Below are positions 43,256-52,006 of a DNA stretch of 64,000 nt, in pieces. The notes beneath the pieces were generated by a model. The model did no database searches, was not told the DNA's origin, and saw nothing but the letters and a program-made list of their open reading frames with translations. Source of the DNA: Citrifermentans bemidjiense Bem. Lineage in GTDB: Bacteria > Desulfobacterota > Desulfuromonadia > Geobacterales > Geobacteraceae. Both the position numbers and the translations under genes were made by a program. The stretch spans positions 1,797,501 to 1,861,500 of the forward strand of contig NC_011146.1 in assembly GCF_000020725.1 (NCBI RefSeq), given 5' to 3'. Positions within the stretch are counted from its first letter, which is position 1. Every line of letters starts with the position of its first letter.

Positions 43256-43687
43256 ATGAAACGAGCCAAGAAAAAAATCTTCGCGGACTTCATCGCTCAG
43301 CGCGGACTCAAGACGACCAAGCAGCGGGACATCATCCTCGACAGCTTCCTGTCCAGCGACAGGCACCTGAGCATCGAGGACTTGTATCTGAAGCTCAGAG
43401 CCAAGCACCCGAACATCGGCTACGCCACGGTGTACCGGACTCTGAAGCTCTTCGCCGAGGCAGGTCTCGCCCGCGAGATGCAGTTCGGCGACGGCCAGAC
43501 CCGCTACGAGCACGTGGGGGAGGGCGAGCACCACGATCACTTGGTCTGCACCCGGTGCGGCCACATCGAGGAGTTCGAGAACGAGACCATCGAGAAACTG
43601 CAGGACGAGGTGGCCAACAGCCGGGGCTTCCTGATCGAGCGCCACCGCCTCGAACTCTACGGCCTTTGCTCCGGCTGTAGAAAGTAA
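43256..43687 (+). CDS. fur: Fur-family metal-dependent repressor
   Basis: A 143-residue regulator with an N-terminal winged helix (LKTTKQRDIILDSFL, ATVYRTLKLFAEAGLA) and a C-terminal metal-binding dimerisation domain with HHDHLVCTRCG and a second Cys pair CSGC near the end. The Cys pairs form the structural zinc site. Fur-family members respond to Fe, Zn, Mn or peroxide. The adjoining feo genes point to iron, though they have their own spacer. Confidence 0.9.
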   Translation: MKRAKKKIFADFIAQRGLKTTKQRDIILDSFLSSDRHLSIEDLYLKLRAKHPNIGYATVYRTLKLFAEAGLAREMQFGDGQTRYEHVGEGEHHDHLVCTRCGHIEEFENETIEKLQDEVANSRGFLIERHRLELYGLCSGCRK

Positions 43688-43775
43688 AGGGCTGGCGGGT
43701 TCCTCATTGGTTTAGGCTGCCCACCGGTTCTCTGCGGTCCCGCACCAAAAGCTATAAAAAATTTTTCCCGCCATC

Positions 43776-43792
43776 ATGAAAGTGATATTCAT
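43776..43792 (+). promoter_or_regulatory. Candidate Fur operator before feoB
   Basis: The inverted repeat ATGAA-N7-TTCAT with the AT-rich core AGTGATA lies 38 bases before the feoB start and resembles Fur-type sites of Geobacter-like genomes. Judged by eye. Confidence 0.4.
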
Positions 43793-43829
43793 CGACTTTT
43801 AATTGGCATTCAAACGTTAAAGAGGGGTA

Positions 43830-45830
43830 GTGGAAAACATGTCATTTTTCAAGAAGAAGGGTTCCTGCCACGAAGCCGCAACCGTTGCCGCCAGCGGCGC
43901 CAAGAAGGTGGCGCTGGTGGGGAATCCCAACGTCGGAAAGAGCGTTCTCTTCAATGCCCTCACGGGCGCCTACGTCACCGTATCCAACTATCCCGGCACC
44001 TCGGTTGAGGTTTCCCGCGGCAGCACGGCGATCAATGGGGAAGAATTCGAGATCATCGACACACCAGGCATGTACTCCATACTCCCGATCACAGAGGAGG
44101 AGCGGGTGGCCCGCGAGATCCTCTTGACCGAGCGCCCGCACCTCGTGCTCCACGTCCTTGACGCCCGCAACCTGGAGCGGATGCTCCCGATGACGCTGCA
44201 GCTCATCGAGGCGGAGCTTCCCGTGGTGCTGGTGGTGAACATCATGGACGAGGCCGCGCGCATGGGGCTGGAGATCGACATCCCGCTTTTGTCCCAGCGG
44301 CTCGGCATCCCGGTCATCGGCGCCGCTACCGCTAAGAAGATCGGTGTTCCCGAGATCAAATCCGCCATTGCCGGCAGCTCCTCCGGCGCCGTCCCCCCCT
44401 TCACCTACTCGCGTCTGATGGAGGGTGACATCGCCGAGATCTGCCAGAGCCTCAGGGGCGAGTACATCCTCTCCAAGAAGGCGATCGCGCTTCTGCTTTT
44501 GCAGGACGACACCGAGGTAGCCGAATTGGTACGGGAAACCGAGGGCGTATGGTTTCCTGCCCTCCAGACGGTGGTTCGTGACAAGCGCTTCGAGCGCCGC
44601 GAGTCGTTCCATCTCGACCTCTCCATGGAGCGCAAGGCGATAGTGAAGAAGATCCTGGACGGCGCCTTCAAGATCCCGGAGAAGCGCGTGGTCACGCTCG
44701 CCGAGCGATTCTCACGCTGGACTGTGCGCCCGACTACCGGCATCCCGCTGCTGCTCATCGTGCTTTACTTCGGCCTCTACCAGTTCGTCGGCGTCTTCGG
44801 CGCCGGGACGCTGGTCGATTTCCTCGAAGGGAAGGGATTCGAGCAGTACTTCAACCCCTGGATCACCGAGGTCGTTAAACTCAACGTCCCGTGGGAGATG
44901 ATCCAGGAACTCCTGGTGGGCGAGTACGGCATCATCACCCTGGGCTTCCGCTACGCCGTCGGCATCATCCTCCCCATCGTCGCCACCTTCTTCCTCTTCT
45001 TCTCCGTGCTCGAGGACAGCGGCTATTTTCCGCGGCTTGCGCTCCTGGTGGACCGGGTGTTCAAGACCATGGGACTCACCGGCCGGGCGGTGATACCGAT
45101 GGTGTTAGGCTTTGGCTGCGACACCATGGCGACCATGGTGACGAGGACCCTGGAGACGGTTCGCGAGCGGGTCATCGCCACGGTGCTCTTGGCGCTCGCC
45201 ATACCCTGTTCGGCGCAGTTGGGGGTCATCATGTCGCTTCTCTCCCAGACTCCCGGAGCGCTTTTGGCCTGGGGCGTCTGCCTGACCCTGATATTCCTGC
45301 TGGTCGGCCTTCTGGCCGCCAAGGTGCTCCCGGGGGAGACACCGATGTTCTACATGGAGATCCCCCCGATGCGGTTGCCGCAGTTCGGCAACGTGCTGAC
45401 CAAGACCTACACCAGGATGCAGTGGTACTTCATGGAGATCCTGCCGCTGTTCATCCTCGCCTCCGTGCTTTTGTGGCTCGGTAAGATCACCCATTTCTTC
45501 GAGAAGATGATCGAGGCGATGACACCGGTCATGGCCGCCTTGGGGCTCCCCAAGGAGTCGGCCGTCGCTTTCATCTTCGGGTTCTTCCGGCGCGATTACG
45601 GCGCGGCAGGGCTTTACGACCTGCAGGCCAAGGGGCTTTTGAACCCCCGGCAACTCACCGTGGCGGCGGTTACCCTCACCCTGTTCATCCCCTGCGTGGC
45701 GCAGTTTCTGATCATGAAGAAGGAGCGCGGCTGGAATGTGGCCATCGCCATCGGGCTCTTCGTCTCCGTCTTCGCCTTCGGCAGCGGGTGGCTCTTGAAC
45801 CGTTTCCTGCTTGCCACGCAATTGCTGTAA
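43830..45830 (+). CDS. feoB: Ferrous iron transporter FeoB
   Basis: A 666-residue inner-membrane Fe(II) importer. The G domain has G1 GNPNVGKS (31-38), G3 DTPG and a G4-like NIMD. A helical spacer domain follows. The membrane part contains the two Gate regions, including IPMVLGFGCDT and the later LPLFILASVL. GTG at 43830 has GAGG five bases upstream. Genes for a small zinc ribbon and a FeoA-DtxR fusion follow in the same direction. Confidence 0.93.
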   Translation: MENMSFFKKKGSCHEAATVAASGAKKVALVGNPNVGKSVLFNALTGAYVTVSNYPGTSVEVSRGSTAINGEEFEIIDTPGMYSILPITEEERVAREILLTERPHLVLHVLDARNLERMLPMTLQLIEAELPVVLVVNIMDEAARMGLEIDIPLLSQRLGIPVIGAATAKKIGVPEIKSAIAGSSSGAVPPFTYSRLMEGDIAEICQSLRGEYILSKKAIALLLLQDDTEVAELVRETEGVWFPALQTVVRDKRFERRESFHLDLSMERKAIVKKILDGAFKIPEKRVVTLAERFSRWTVRPTTGIPLLLIVLYFGLYQFVGVFGAGTLVDFLEGKGFEQYFNPWITEVVKLNVPWEMIQELLVGEYGIITLGFRYAVGIILPIVATFFLFFSVLEDSGYFPRLALLVDRVFKTMGLTGRAVIPMVLGFGCDTMATMVTRTLETVRERVIATVLLALAIPCSAQLGVIMSLLSQTPGALLAWGVCLTLIFLLVGLLAAKVLPGETPMFYMEIPPMRLPQFGNVLTKTYTRMQWYFMEILPLFILASVLLWLGKITHFFEKMIEAMTPVMAALGLPKESAVAFIFGFFRRDYGAAGLYDLQAKGLLNPRQLTVAAVTLTLFIPCVAQFLIMKKERGWNVAIAIGLFVSVFAFGSGWLLNRFLLATQLL

Positions 45831-45856
45831 ACCAGTTGACGACGAAAACCTTTGTG

Positions 45857-45892
45857 AACCAATTGACAATGGACAATTGACAATTGACAACT
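45857..45892. repeat. 7-bp unit repeat (ACAATTG family)
   Basis: Tandem ACAATTG-type units between feoB and the small zinc-ribbon gene, the same family as 15951-15985. Confidence 0.65.
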
Positions 45893-45961
45893 AAAATCCA
45901 ATGACTGACTCAAATGCACCCTAAAGTGCGCTGTGACAGCTACCAAAGAGAGTCCGAATTT

Positions 45962-46147
45962 ATGCGGTGCGGGTTTTGCGGGTACGAGTTCGAGGAGAAT
46001 GAGGGCAACGTCGGATGCAAGAACTGCCCTATGTCAAGCGGCTGCAAGATGGTGAAGTGCCCCAGGTGCAACTATGAGAATCCCCCGGAGCCAGCGCTGG
46101 TCAAGACACTCAAGAAGGTATTCTCCAAAAAGAAAACAACAAAATGA
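45962..46147 (+). CDS. Small zinc-ribbon/Cys-rich protein of the feo operon
   Basis: A 61-residue protein starting MRCGFCGYEF. Cysteine pairs CGFC, CKNC, GCKMVKCPRC form two ribbon-like knuckles, followed by a basic tail (KKVFSKKKTTK). An upstream in-frame ATG at 45914 would add 16 unconserved-looking residues; I prefer 45962, which has AGAGAG upstream. Small Cys-rich proteins beside feoB (FeoC and similar) are known; this could be such a regulator or metal-handling partner. Confidence 0.75.
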   Translation: MRCGFCGYEFEENEGNVGCKNCPMSSGCKMVKCPRCNYENPPEPALVKTLKKVFSKKKTTK

Positions 46148-46179
46148 CTGAGAGTTTATATTCGATAAAGGAGCGGTTT

Positions 46180-46824
46180 ATGAAGCTGACTGACAAGGCT
46201 GAAGAGATACTGGAGGCGTTGTGGATCGAGTCGGAGGAAAAAGGAACCGGCTACGCAGAACTGGACCGAATGGAAATAGACGCCTCGGATCCCGCCTATC
46301 AAGAACTTGCCTCGCAGGCCCTGGTGGAGATCAAGGGAGGACGCATCTACTTCCGCCCCGAAGGGCGGGATGAGGGGCGCAACACAATCCGGCGCCACCG
46401 CCTCGCCGAAAGGCTGATGATGGACGTGCTCAACATCCGCGGCGAGAGCGGGGACATGAAGGCGTGCCAGTTCGAGCACCTTTTGAACGAGGGGGTGGAC
46501 ACCAAGGTCTGCACCATGCTGAACCACCCGGTGACCTGCCCGCACGGCAAGCCGATACCTCCCGGGGAGTGCTGCGAGGAGGCGCGTAAGACCGGTGATC
46601 TCGGCGTGGTGCCGCTCACCGAGCTCAAACCCGGCGACGAGGGGGACATAGCCTACATCCAGACCGAGGACAGCAAGAAGATGCAGAAACTGATGGCCAT
46701 GGGGGTGCTCCCCGGAAACCGCATCTCGCTTTTACAGGCTTTCCCGTCCTACATCTTCAGGGTCGGTTTTTCCGAATTCGCCATCGACTCGGCCATGGCC
46801 CGCGAAATTTTCGTCAGACGATAA
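46180..46824 (+). CDS. DtxR-like regulator fused to a FeoA domain
   Basis: A 214-residue protein; ATG 46180 has AAGGAG at ideal spacing. Residues about 60-140 match the DtxR/MntR metal-binding and dimerisation region (RRHRLAERLMMDVL, the CXXH-like CQFEHLL, HPVTCPHGKPIP). Residues about 145-214 are a FeoA/SH3-like domain (LTELKPGDEGDI, MGVLPGNRISLL). The N-terminal part (1-55) is a divergent helix-turn-helix. It probably senses iron and controls or assists FeoB. Confidence 0.85.
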   Translation: MKLTDKAEEILEALWIESEEKGTGYAELDRMEIDASDPAYQELASQALVEIKGGRIYFRPEGRDEGRNTIRRHRLAERLMMDVLNIRGESGDMKACQFEHLLNEGVDTKVCTMLNHPVTCPHGKPIPPGECCEEARKTGDLGVVPLTELKPGDEGDIAYIQTEDSKKMQKLMAMGVLPGNRISLLQAFPSYIFRVGFSEFAIDSAMAREIFVRR

Positions 46825-47110
46825 AACAGGGGCTAGGGGCTAGGGGCTGGGGACTGGAAAAAACCCGTCCGAAGCTCCAGCTTCCCAGGATGCAAAGCTG
46901 GAGCTTTGCCGTCGCATTGGGTTCCCAAGCTGGAGCTTGGGAACCAGGGGATAGCCCCCAGCCCCTAGCCCCCGACCCCTAGCCCCCGATCCCTAACCCC
47001 TGCCTTTCAGCCCCCAGCCCCCAGCCCCTAGCCCCTAGCCCCATTTAGTCCATTACGTCCATTACGTCCATTACGTCCATTACGGGAGGATGGTCGAAGC
47101 ATCATTAAAT
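46825..47110. repeat. Repeat-rich spacer (GGGGCTA 7-mers, their inverse, and GTCCATTAC 9-mers)
   Basis: GGGGCTA-type units at 46830-46860 are followed by an inverse GGTTCCCAAGCTGG-type dyad (46872-46945) and a long block of CCCCTAGCC-type units (46949-47040). Four GTCCATTAC copies lie at 47046-47085. No gene is present between 46825 and 47254. The two 7-mer blocks could pair as a long hairpin. Confidence 0.8.
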
Positions 47111-47254
47111 CATACGAATTTTCAGTTACATGAGAAAAAAGGCTTCAAGATCTGACAATGCCTGACGATAAATTAAAAAGCCGGGCCCGTGACGATGAAA
47201 AACGCCCCGGCCGCAATATTTAACGAAGCCATTTGCTCGATAAAGAAGGTACTT

Positions 47255-49066
47255 ATGATGCCAGCAGGCAAGGATAGCGTGACGCAGGATGCGGAGTTGA
47301 AGAGGCTGTCGGAAGATTGGTCGGCGGTGCTGGCCGAGCAGGCCGCTCAACTGGCTGCCGTTTCCGGGACCACCGAGCAGGAGTTTCTCGATATCGGCGG
47401 CAGGCTCCAGGATTTCTACCAGCGGGGCCTCGGGATCTCCGGGCTTGCCTCCGAGATGGTGGGGGAAGTCGCGGGGGACCACGTCATCGGGGCCATGCGC
47501 GGGCTGGGGGAGATGCTCGACGACATGGGGCGCTACGTGAATCGGGCCCAGAACGAGATCGAGGTGAGCGCGGACACGCTGCGCGAGATCCTGGTACTGC
47601 TCGCCAAGGTAAGCGACCCGCTGTCGGGATTCAAGAAGGTGAACAAGGTGCTTAGGATGCTCGGCATCTCCACCAAGATAGAGAGCGCGCGCCTGGGGCA
47701 GAGTGCGGCCGGCTTCGACACGCTGGCAAGCGACGTAGGGGAGCTGTCGGTGCAGGTCAACGACAAGGCCGCCGTAATCCTGAAGCGCAAGGAGGAGCTG
47801 GCCCGGACCATTGAACAGACCCTGGCCGGGGTTTTGAACAGCGGCGCGCAGCAGCATGACCAGGTCATGGCCATCCTTGCCCGGACCCGGGGGAGCATGC
47901 AGGCCTTGACCGAGATCAACGCGCGCTGCTCCAGTTCCGTAGCCACGATCTCGGCGGTCTCCGACGAGGTGTACCGCTCCATCGGCGACGTGGTGATGTC
48001 CATGCAGGCCCACGACATCGTAAGGCAGCAGATCGAGCACGTCGACGAGGCGCTGACCGACCTCAAGCACGGGTTGTCCGCCGGGACGGCCGGAGCCGAT
48101 ACCGCGGCTGCGGTCTGCGAACTGCAGATAGCCCAGTTGCGCCATGCCGAGGCGGAACTGGACGATGCGGTCACCACCATCATCGACGGCCTGAGGGAGA
48201 TCGCGCGCAAGCAGTCGGGGCTCTCGGCGCAGACCTCCAGCATGGCGGGAATGGCGGACCAGACCGGAGGGAGCTTTTTCTCCGAGATGGAGAAAGATAT
48301 CTCGGTGGTGAGCGACGCACTTTTGGACAGCTCCAAGGTGAACCAGGCGCTCTGCGTGGCCATGGCAACCGTGGCGCAGACCGTGGGGGAGATCGCCACC
48401 TTCGTGGGCGACATCGAAAAGATCGGCGAGGAGATCAAGCTGATCGCGCTGAATGCGCAGATAAAGTCAGCCTACACCGGCGACGAGGGTGCCGCCCTGG
48501 GCGTTCTCGCCGAGGCCATCCAGCGCCTCTCCATCGACGCCATCGACCACACCGGCGCCGTCTCCGGGACCTTGCAGGGGATCATCGCGGTGACCGACCG
48601 CCTCAACGAGGGGGTGGGGGCCGAGGCCTCGGGGCTGGAAAGCGAGGTGCACGGCATGGTGCAGACCCTTTCCGGGCTTTTGCAGACGCTAAGGCAGGTG
48701 CACGACACCCTGCTGCACTCGCTACGCAACATGGACGACTCGGTCACCCGGCTCTCCGGCGACATCGAACAGGTGGTGGCGGGGATCACGGTGCACCGCA
48801 AGGTGAGCCAGGTGCTGGAGACGGCGGTGGGGGAAATAGCGGGGGTCGTGGCGCAGGCCAGAAAGATTGCTCCCGCCTCGCCGGGAGCCGGGAACCTGGA
48901 GCAGCTCACCCAGCGCTACACCATGCAAAGCGAACGCAGGATTCACGAATCGCTCAGCGGGGCTCACGCCGGGCGCGACGCTTCTGCGCGACCGCTCACC
49001 GTTGCCGCCGCGCCGCCGCCGGCTGCCACCGAGGACGATCTGGGCGGCAATGTGGAACTTTTCTAG
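47255..49066 (+). CDS. Cytoplasmic MCP-like coiled-coil signalling protein
   Basis: A 603-residue protein with no membrane helix or signal peptide, mostly long coiled coil with repeated segments resembling chemoreceptor signalling domains (SISTKIESARLGQ-type and IALNAQIKSAYTGDEG). ATG 47255 follows GAAGGT; starts at 47189 and 47195 lack a ribosome site. The C-terminus DDLGGNVELF looks like a short terminal tag seen in soluble receptors. It heads a chemotaxis operon and is its probable input. Confidence 0.8.
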   Translation: MMPAGKDSVTQDAELKRLSEDWSAVLAEQAAQLAAVSGTTEQEFLDIGGRLQDFYQRGLGISGLASEMVGEVAGDHVIGAMRGLGEMLDDMGRYVNRAQNEIEVSADTLREILVLLAKVSDPLSGFKKVNKVLRMLGISTKIESARLGQSAAGFDTLASDVGELSVQVNDKAAVILKRKEELARTIEQTLAGVLNSGAQQHDQVMAILARTRGSMQALTEINARCSSSVATISAVSDEVYRSIGDVVMSMQAHDIVRQQIEHVDEALTDLKHGLSAGTAGADTAAAVCELQIAQLRHAEAELDDAVTTIIDGLREIARKQSGLSAQTSSMAGMADQTGGSFFSEMEKDISVVSDALLDSSKVNQALCVAMATVAQTVGEIATFVGDIEKIGEEIKLIALNAQIKSAYTGDEGAALGVLAEAIQRLSIDAIDHTGAVSGTLQGIIAVTDRLNEGVGAEASGLESEVHGMVQTLSGLLQTLRQVHDTLLHSLRNMDDSVTRLSGDIEQVVAGITVHRKVSQVLETAVGEIAGVVAQARKIAPASPGAGNLEQLTQRYTMQSERRIHESLSGAHAGRDASARPLTVAAAPPPAATEDDLGGNVELF

Positions 49067-49093
49067 CAACTTTTCCAGCATAAAGGACGGTTT

Positions 49094-49456
49094 ATGGACG
49101 AATTCAAGTTGGAGTGCAGGCAAGACCCAGAGTCGCGGGGAAAACAGATACTGAAAATCTCGGGAGGGGTGACCATCGGCGACGCCGGCGGTTTCCGTCA
49201 GGCGCTATTGGCGGCGCTTGAGGCGGCGAGCGAGCTGCAGGTGGATCTCTCCGAGATGACCGGGATAGACCTGACCGGGCTGCAGCTTCTCTGCGCGGCG
49301 CACCAAAGCGCCGTCCGGGGGGGGAAGTGGCTCTACATCACGGACGGAGGAAACCTGACCTTTCGCGAAATGGCAGCCGGAGCCGGTTTCCGCAGGCATA
49401 CCGGGTGTGCGAGGGACACTTCTTATAGCTGCATCTGGGTAGGAGGAGAGAAATAA
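49094..49456 (+). CDS. STAS-domain protein (anti-anti-sigma-like)
   Basis: A 120-residue protein with a STAS fold: ISGGVTIGDAGGFRQALLAAL followed by LQVDLSEMTGIDLTGLQLLCAA. The usual phosphorylatable Ser of SpoIIAA is replaced around MTGIDLTG. Such domains dock signalling proteins. It is 27 bases after the receptor gene and overlaps cheY by 1 base. Confidence 0.8.
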   Translation: MDEFKLECRQDPESRGKQILKISGGVTIGDAGGFRQALLAALEAASELQVDLSEMTGIDLTGLQLLCAAHQSAVRGGKWLYITDGGNLTFREMAAGAGFRRHTGCARDTSYSCIWVGGEK

Positions 49457-49821
49457 TGGCCAAGGTAATAATGACGGCGGACGATTCCGCCAGCGTCAGG
49501 CAGATGGTGACCTTCACCCTGAAGCAGGGGGGATATGACGTGGTCGAGGCGGTGGACGGCAAGGACGCGCTGCAAAAGCTCTCCTCCACCAAGGTGGACA
49601 TGCTGATCACGGACCTCAACATGCCCAACCTGGACGGGATCGGGCTCATCAAGGGGGCCCGCGCCCTTCCCAGCTGCAAGTTCATACCGATCGTGATGCT
49701 GACCACGGAGTCGCAGGACTCCAAGAAGCAGGAAGGAAAGGCGGCCGGCGCCACGGGATGGATCGTGAAACCCTTTAAGCCGGAACAGTTGATGGCGGTG
49801 GTGAAGAAGGTGCTCGGATGA
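49456..49821 (+). CDS. cheY: Chemotaxis response regulator CheY
   Basis: A 121-residue single receiver domain. The acidic pair is ADD (8-10), the phosphoacceptor Asp53 is in ITDLNMP, with a following VMLTTES and the conserved Lys in VKPFKPE. GGAGG precedes it. It overlaps cheA by 4 bases. Confidence 0.92.
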   Translation: MAKVIMTADDSASVRQMVTFTLKQGGYDVVEAVDGKDALQKLSSTKVDMLITDLNMPNLDGIGLIKGARALPSCKFIPIVMLTTESQDSKKQEGKAAGATGWIVKPFKPEQLMAVVKKVLG

Positions 49822-51908
49822 TAGACCAGCACCGGCAGGCATTCAAGGAAGAGGCGTACGAGCTCCTGGCTGAACTGGAGACCTCGCTTTTGGAGCTTGA
49901 GGAGCAGCCGGACGATGTCGACGTCATCGGCAGGGTTTTCCGCGCCATGCACACCATCAAGGGCTCGGGATCGATGTTCGGCTTTGACGACATCGCCGCT
50001 TTCACCCATGAGGTGGAGACCATCTTCGACATGGTCCGCAACGGCAAGCTGAAGGTGACCGGCCGCCTGGTCAACCTGACGCTCGCGGCGCGGGACCAGA
50101 TCCGCGCCATGCTGGACGGGGCCGACGACGGGGGGGGAGGGGTGGACCTCAAGGCCAGCGGGGAAATCATCATGGGACTGCGCGAGCTGGCCGGCTTCCA
50201 GCCGGCCGCAGCAGAGCCCCCCGAGGCTGCCGCGGCCGCCCAAAAGCCGGTCAATCTGGCCACCTATCGGATCCGCTTCGCACCGTCCCGGGACATCTTC
50301 ATCACCGGGACCAATCCGCTTACGCTGCTGCAGGAGCTAAAGGAGCTGGGGACCTGCTCGGTGGTGGCGCAGACCGGCGATTTCCCCTGCCTCGAGGAGA
50401 TCGACCCCGAGGCCTGCTACGTTTATTGGGACCTGATACTGACCACCGACCAGGGCGACAACGCGATCAGGGACGTCTTCATCTTCGTCGAGGACGACTG
50501 CGAGTTGAGGATAGAGCAGGTGGCGGAGCATACCCAGTTCGACGAGCCGCAGGACTACAAGAAGCTCGGGATGATCCTCTTGGAGCGTGGGGACATCACT
50601 ACCGAAGAGATGGAGGAGATACTCGCCCAGCAGCATAAGTTCGGCGAACTGGCCGTGTCGAACGGTATCCTGGACCAGGGTAAGGTGCAGTCCGCCCTCG
50701 TGGAGCAGCGGCACGTCAAGGAGGTGCGCCAGGAGAAGCAGGCGACCGAAGCCGCCTCCAGCATCCGGGTCCCCGCCGAGCGCCTCGACCTTTTGGTAAA
50801 CCTGGTCGGGGAGATGGTCACCGTGCAGGCGCGCCTCTCCCAGACGGCGGCGCAGCGGGAGGACGCGGAGCTTGTGGCCATTGCCGAGGAGGTGGAGCGC
50901 CTCACCGCGGAACTCAGGGACAGCGCGCTCAACATCCGGATGCTTCCCATCGGCAGTACCTTCAGCAAGTTCAAGCGCCTGGTGCGCGATCTCTCGGTCG
51001 AACTCGGCAAGCAGATCGAGATTACCACCGAGGGGGCCGAGACCGAGCTGGACAAGACGGTGATCGAGAAGCTGAACGACCCGCTGGTGCACCTGATCCG
51101 CAACAGCATCGACCACGGCATCGAACTCCCCGAGGCCCGGGTGGAGGCAGGCAAGCCCGCCCACGGCACCGTGCACCTTGCCGCGGTTCATTCCGGCGAC
51201 AGCGTCGTCATCACCATAGACGACGACGGCGCCGGGCTCGACAAGGAGGCCATCAGGGCCAAGGCGATCGAGAAGGGGATCATCGCCGCCACGGCGGAGT
51301 TGAGCGACAAGGAACTCTTCTCGCTCATCTTCGCGCCTGGCTTCTCCACGGCGAAAAAGATCTCCTCCGTCTCCGGGCGCGGGGTGGGGATGGACGTGGT
51401 GAAGCGGGCCATTGAGCTCTTACGGGGGAGCATCGACATCTCCAGCGTGCAAGGAAAGGGGACCCGCATCGCGGTGAAGATCCCTCTTACCCTGGCCATC
51501 ATCGAGAGCCTCAGGGTGCAGATCGGGGAGGACTCCTTCATGCTGCCGCTTTCCCTGGTGGACGAGTGCGTGGAACTGACCCGCGAGGACGTGGAGCGTT
51601 CCCACGGCCGCAACCTGGCCCACGTGAGGGCGCAGTTGATTCCGTACATCCCGCTCAGGGAACACTTCCGGATCCAGGGAACCCCTCCGGAGATCCAGCA
51701 GATCGTCATCACCCAGATGAACGGCAGCCGGGTCGGCTTCGTGGTGGATCAGGTGATCGGGGAGCACCAGACGGTGATCAAGTCGCTGGGGCGCGCCTAC
51801 AGGGATGTGGACGGCATTTCCGGCGCCACCATCCTAGGCGACGGATCCGTAGCGCTGATCCTGGACGTGCCGCAACTATTGCAGGCGGTGGAAGCCGGGC
51901 AGGCTTAA
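49818..51908 (+). CDS. cheA: Chemotaxis histidine kinase CheA with an inserted MshEN-like region
   Basis: A 696-residue kinase. The Hpt domain has phospho-His45 in AMHTIKGSG. A region from about 155-235 (FITGTNPLTLLQELKELG) is a P2-like domain. At about 245-305 the pattern LGMILLERGDITTEEMEEIL then FGELAVSNGILDQGKVQSAL matches the tandem helix pair of MshEN/GspE-N domains, which bind cyclic di-GMP in some ATPases. The dimerisation, ATPase (LIRNSIDHGIE, DDDGAGLD, GRGVGMDVV) and CheW domains complete it. cheR, cheD and cheB follow; no separate cheW is present. Confidence 0.9.
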   Translation: MIDQHRQAFKEEAYELLAELETSLLELEEQPDDVDVIGRVFRAMHTIKGSGSMFGFDDIAAFTHEVETIFDMVRNGKLKVTGRLVNLTLAARDQIRAMLDGADDGGGGVDLKASGEIIMGLRELAGFQPAAAEPPEAAAAAQKPVNLATYRIRFAPSRDIFITGTNPLTLLQELKELGTCSVVAQTGDFPCLEEIDPEACYVYWDLILTTDQGDNAIRDVFIFVEDDCELRIEQVAEHTQFDEPQDYKKLGMILLERGDITTEEMEEILAQQHKFGELAVSNGILDQGKVQSALVEQRHVKEVRQEKQATEAASSIRVPAERLDLLVNLVGEMVTVQARLSQTAAQREDAELVAIAEEVERLTAELRDSALNIRMLPIGSTFSKFKRLVRDLSVELGKQIEITTEGAETELDKTVIEKLNDPLVHLIRNSIDHGIELPEARVEAGKPAHGTVHLAAVHSGDSVVITIDDDGAGLDKEAIRAKAIEKGIIAATAELSDKELFSLIFAPGFSTAKKISSVSGRGVGMDVVKRAIELLRGSIDISSVQGKGTRIAVKIPLTLAIIESLRVQIGEDSFMLPLSLVDECVELTREDVERSHGRNLAHVRAQLIPYIPLREHFRIQGTPPEIQQIVITQMNGSRVGFVVDQVIGEHQTVIKSLGRAYRDVDGISGATILGDGSVALILDVPQLLQAVEAGQA

Positions 51909-51930
51909 CTGCGGTTCTACTTCTAACTGC

Positions 51931-51990
51931 AGAACGTAGAACAGACTTTGACTTTCACGTAGAACATAGAACGTTGGACGTTGAACAGCC
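51931..51990. repeat. AGAACGT/GTTGAAC short repeat
   Basis: Degenerate tandem AGAAC(G/A)T and GTTGAAC units in the spacer between cheA and cheR. Related units lie at 54448-54470 and 56679-56815. Confidence 0.55.
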
Positions 51991-52006
51991 TTTGAGGGAG
52001 TGATGA

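Noticed and set aside
43152-47085. CRISPR arrays at the tandem repeats
   Set aside because: Units are 6-9 bp with no unique spacers of 30-40 bp, and no cas genes are present.
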